A stretch of DNA of 19,437 nucleotides from contig CAMPET010000144.1 of the NCBI GenBank assembly GCA_946803715.1, positions 124,399-143,835 on the forward strand, written 5' to 3'. Under the pieces are notes generated by a model. The model was not told the origin of the DNA and searched no databases. It was given only the letters and a program-made list of their open reading frames with translations. Origin of the DNA: Beroe ovata. Taxonomy: Eukaryota; Ctenophora; Nuda; Beroida; Beroidae. The translations under genes and the position numbers were made by a program. Positions 16,445 through 19,437 of the stretch are shown here, in pieces. Every line of letters begins with the position of its first letter. Within the stretch, counting starts at the first letter, position 1.

Positions 16445-18872
16445 TCATTGAAGTTTTATCTGTTGAAGTGGCTTCAGTTCGGGTGAAATCTGAGATTCAC
16501 TTCGTCAAATCAAGGTCATATCATTCAAATCCGTGAACAAAAAGACCGTTGCTATGAAATTGATATGTTTCAATGTGTCTATCTAGTTATCTAGAATCTA
16601 TTGTTATTTTTGCACAAACCTCGAATGAAGCCGAAGTAGCATTTTTAAGAGTGTCGAGTGTCTCATTTTCTGCTAACTCTGTCAGAATGAGACCAGCGTC
16701 CTTATCAACTTCAAACACGCACTGAACATATACAACCAGTGAGAATAGGGTAACTATCAACGAAACAAGATACGATCATAGTTCAGACATTGAAAGTCAC
16801 ATCCAACAGCTATGAGACACAGCCACCTTTTCGGTGATTATTTTATCAACAACACGGGTTCCAGTAAGAGGCAGCGTGCATTCGGGGAGAATTTTGTGAG
16901 TGCCGCGTGCCGTGTGTTCCATCGTTACAACTACTTTAGTTCCTGGAACCGATCAATGTTCAACTATCATGTGCATTTCATGTTAGGAAGCAGTAAGATG
17001 TGACGAAGATGCTCAGGATTTAAAGAACTTCGAAATTCGGGTACCTGGTGATCCAACAAGGTCCATAGCCCCACCCATACCCTTCACCATTTTGCCGGGT
17101 ATCATCCAGTTAGCCAGATCTCCACTCCCCGACACCTGGAGACCACCCAACATCGTCATATCCACGTGACCGCTGTGCGATAGAGAAGTGATTCACTAAA
17201 AAGCTCAGTTTGGATAAAACGGGCTAAACTTTCTTAACTTACCCTCGTATCATACCGAAAGAAACGTCACTGGAAAATATGCTAGCACCACTCAGTAAAG
17301 TAACGGTTTGTTTCCCGGCGTTTATAAGGTCTGCATCTTCTTGTCCTGGTCTTGGGAACGGCCCCTAGACAGAAAGGAATTTAGAACATGCATATCAATC
17401 TGCAAACTGCATGCATGTTCACGTGCGCGCATACATGTATAGAATGCGCGCGCGTCAATTTATAAATTTAATTTAATTGCCTTTCTGCGCAGAAAGAACT
17501 GAATTCTATCTTTCGCGCGTTCCATTTCAGTCGAACGTTAGACCATATCTGTGATATTCTTCTCAAGGTGACTTTACCTTCCACCGATAATTCATCACCG
17601 TTAAAACCTCATTTCGTTCCTTCAAGCCTCTGTGACGCTTAAATTGAGGATTCGACTCACCAGACCCAAGATACCGTTTTCACTCTGTAACGTGACAGTT
17701 ATGCCTGACAAATAGTTGGCAGCCATCATTGGAATACCAATACCTGAGGAAGTGGTCTTCAGTTATCGAGAAAAATAGCAGTTGGAGTACAATACACAAC
17801 TCACAATCTGGCCAATGAAGATGCATTCAGTTCAAATTACAAGTATCAAGCACGATTCTAGCAACAAGTTGACTTCTACTTTCCAATCTTCACATCAGAC
17901 AATTCGTACCCAAATTAGCGAACATGCCGTCAGTAAACTCAAGAGCAGCTCGTCTTATTATCCTGTCGCGCGGTGAATCAGACAGCTTCTTCACGCCGTC
18001 TTCTGCTAGGAGTGTCACTTTCTAAAAAAAGAAGAGGGGGAGACGTTGTCGAATTAAAGTACAAAGTAGTTTTTATCAACAGAACTGGTCTAGTGTATAT
18101 TCTGAACAACGTATCCAAGTACATTTGGTATGTGTTTTTGATTAAAACTATTTATAAGAAGGGTAGTTTGGAAGTAGCGGTGAAACCTAATTTACACCTA
18201 ATTTTAACTGGACTGTATAAAGCGCAGATTTGGCAACGAGAATTCGACTCCGATTTTCTTTATATACGTTTGGTTTTTGCGTTTAGGTTTTGTGCGCGGG
18301 TAAAAACGTTTGTTTCCTCTCAATCTGTGCATGTTTACTGACCTCAATGCGTTTCTGATGCCCAGTACACTGTATTACTCTGTCTACAAAGATACACGGC
18401 ACGTGTACATCTTCGGGAGGAATGCTGCCAACGGAAACAATTTCCTCAACCTGGAATGTGAGAGAGAGAGTGGGAACAGAGCGGTAGTGGAGAGGTAATA
18501 GAGCGGTAGTGGAGAGGTAATAGAGCGGTAGTGGAGAGGTAATAGAGAGCGGGTAGAAATACAGGTTGATGGAAAACAAGGGCTTTTCTCCAACTTCCAA
18601 CACATGAAGGAAGCGTAAAAAACACCTCTCACTCACAGCATACAGGATATGTATTGGCATTTTCCAAATTCCAACACTATTCTCTAACTCCCTCCCCCTC
18701 TCACCTCTGCGATTGTGATATTCCCTGCTGAAGCCATGGGTTGGTTGAAGTTGTTTGCAGTTAGTCTGAACGTCAGGTTGCCCGCTGTATCTGCCCTGTG
18801 TGCTTTTATCAGGGAAAAATCTCCCCTGATACTCTCCTCCATGATGTAGCTCCTGCCGCCAAACTGACGTTC
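16445..18872 (-). CDS. OXCT1: Succinyl-CoA:3-ketoacid CoA transferase (SCOT), C-terminal part
   Basis: Nine exons in phase on the minus strand: 18872-18705, 18450-18343, 18021-17910, 17743-17661, 17364-17243, 17172-17045, 16942-16827, 16721-16620, 16489-16445. They give 327 residues plus stop, about the last 60% of a ~520-residue enzyme; the mitochondrial presequence and first exons lie right of the window. Order of landmarks: [71 protein letters not shown] with the catalytic Glu in [95 protein letters not shown] and the ending [18 protein letters not shown] moves CoA from succinyl-CoA to acetoacetate in ketone-body use in mitochondria. All family blocks are present and unbroken. OXCT1 versus an OXCT2-type paralogue cannot be told apart here. 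Confidence 0.93.
17365..17660 (-). other. OXCT1 intron with palindromic and CG-alternating DNA
   Basis: This 296-bp intron contains a perfect 16-bp palindrome CTTTCTGCGCAGAAAG (17481-17496) and a CG-alternating tract (17446-17454). Overlapping atgcatg/acatgta palindromes lie near 17409-17440. It may be the remnant of a small inverted-repeat element; no target duplication was identified. Confidence 0.5.
18022..18342 (-). other. OXCT1 intron, no features recognised
   Basis: A 321-bp intron from GAG|GTCAGT (18342 side) to CTTTTTTTAG (18022 side). AT-rich. A + strand open frame crosses it without family similarity. Confidence 0.65.
18478..18543. repeat. 22-bp tandem repeat, three perfect copies
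   Basis: The unit agagcggtagtggagaggta+at is repeated at 18478, 18500 and 18522, followed by a partial copy (agagagcggg) to about 18552. It lies in the OXCT1 intron between exons 18343-18450 and 18705-18872, next to an (AG)n run at 18460-18470. Perfect identity implies recent expansion. Confidence 0.9.
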
Positions 18873-19194
18873 CTGAACAGGAAGATAATGTTCATTATTC
18901 AAAAGATATGGTGGGATAGACCCAAATTTTCATATGATTTGGTCTTTTATTGGGATCAATATTCATTCGATCTTGTCTCTTATTTGGGATCTATAGATAT
19001 CATCACTGTCAAGGGATTCTCATTAAAGACAGTCCTCTGATTTTGTAAAACACATACTTTGTACAAACTGATAAGGGGCAATGGCGGCCTCATGGTCCTT
19101 GAGCTATGGTAGAAGTTTCAAGTCAATCAGACGATCCGTTTCGGATATATCCTCAAATGCTCACTCAAACTGACATGTTTNTCTAACATGCATG
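18873..19194. other. OXCT1 intron upstream of the first visible exon
   Basis: No upstream SCOT exon was recognised here (the expected GTLAE / GGSPIKY-type blocks are absent), so those exons lie beyond the right edge. Approximate repeats tatttgggatctata / tattgggatcaatatt occur near 18948-18992. The single N is at 19181. Confidence 0.55.
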
Positions 19195-19264
19195 TAGGGT
19201 ATAATACATCGGTAGTACAAGGACTCTCTGTAGGCAACCTACAGTCCCCCGACCTACAGTCCTA

Positions 19265-19437
19265 TACCCGTCAGTCAGTGAATGAGTAAGTGTGGGAAGG
19301 AGCAGACAATGAATGAGTGAGTGTAGTAAGGAGTCAGTCAGTGAATGAATGAATGTGGGAAGGAGTCAGTCAGTGAAGGAGTGAGTGTGGGAAGGAAGCA
19401 GTCAGTGATTGAGTGAGTGTGGGAAGGAGTCAGTCAG
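19265..19437. repeat. Minisatellite of ~33-bp units running off the right edge
   Basis: Five or more imperfect copies of a unit like cagtcagtgaatgagtga+gtgtgggaaggagt. Unit starts are near 19270, 19303, 19336, 19369 and 19402, with small indels and substitutions (agcaga, gtagtaagg). Nested 4-bp periodicity (gtca, gtga, gaat) is visible. Just before it, cctacagtcc occurs twice near 19239-19262. Probably within an OXCT1 intron. Confidence 0.85.

Noticed and set aside
18283-18660. 125-codon minus-strand frame with LPLHYRS-type peptide repeats
   Set aside because: It is the OXCT1 exon 18343-18450 plus read-through of the intronic 22-bp tandem repeat; the Tyr/Leu-rich repeat peptide is an artefact.
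1-19437. tRNA, rRNA, CRISPR or bacterial-type regulatory elements
   Set aside because: None seen; gene structure is intron-bearing eukaryotic throughout.

Overview
The window is eukaryotic nuclear DNA, almost certainly from an invertebrate animal with a compact genome. Its genes carry many short GT-AG introns (about 40-700 bp). They include animal families such as a rhodopsin-like GPCR, TBC1D16, CHMP6, SAYSD1, BRAP and OXCT1. Intergenic gaps are mostly 260-460 bp. The lineage cannot be named from the sequence; a sponge, placozoan, cnidarian or tunicate-type genome would all fit. One N at 19181 marks draft sequence.

Layout, left to right. (1) On the + strand, the 3' two thirds of a class A GPCR (TM4 to the C-tail, 757-2992); its 5' exons lie outside the window. 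(2) Seven genes all on the minus strand, head to tail: a TBC1D16-type Rab GAP (3315-6113), the ESCRT-III subunit CHMP6 (6497-7619), SAYSD1 (8075-8521), an intronless cytosolic protein kinase-KEN endoribonuclease related to IRE1 and RNase L (8888-10501), a ketohexokinase-like sugar kinase with one frame break (10766-11724), the E3 ligase BRAP (12002 to about 15009), and the last nine exons of the mitochondrial ketone-body enzyme OXCT1 (16445-18872). A candidate + strand transcript starts 42 bp from the proposed BRAP start, suggesting a bidirectional promoter.

The exon models were assembled by hand from homology, splice signals and reading-phase bookkeeping. Unless stated otherwise, exon phases add up across each gene. 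The first exons of TBC1D16 and BRAP are tentative.

Non-genic content includes a diverged tandem repeat of about 250 bp in the 5' GPCR intron, a duplication of about 90 bp in a TBC1D16 intron, and a 96-bp hAT-like MITE with an 8-bp target duplication downstream of OXCT1. There are also a 22-bp minisatellite in an OXCT1 intron, a minisatellite of about 33 bp running off the right edge, and scattered alternating CG tracts.

The genes do not form one pathway. Several touch membranes or protein quality control (Rab GAP, ESCRT-III, SAYSD1, IRE1-like RNase), and two are sugar or ketone metabolism enzymes. The item most worth pursuing is the IRE1/RNase L-like protein. It has an intact-looking RNase active site and a degenerate DFG motif, and it has no luminal, transmembrane or ankyrin sensor region.
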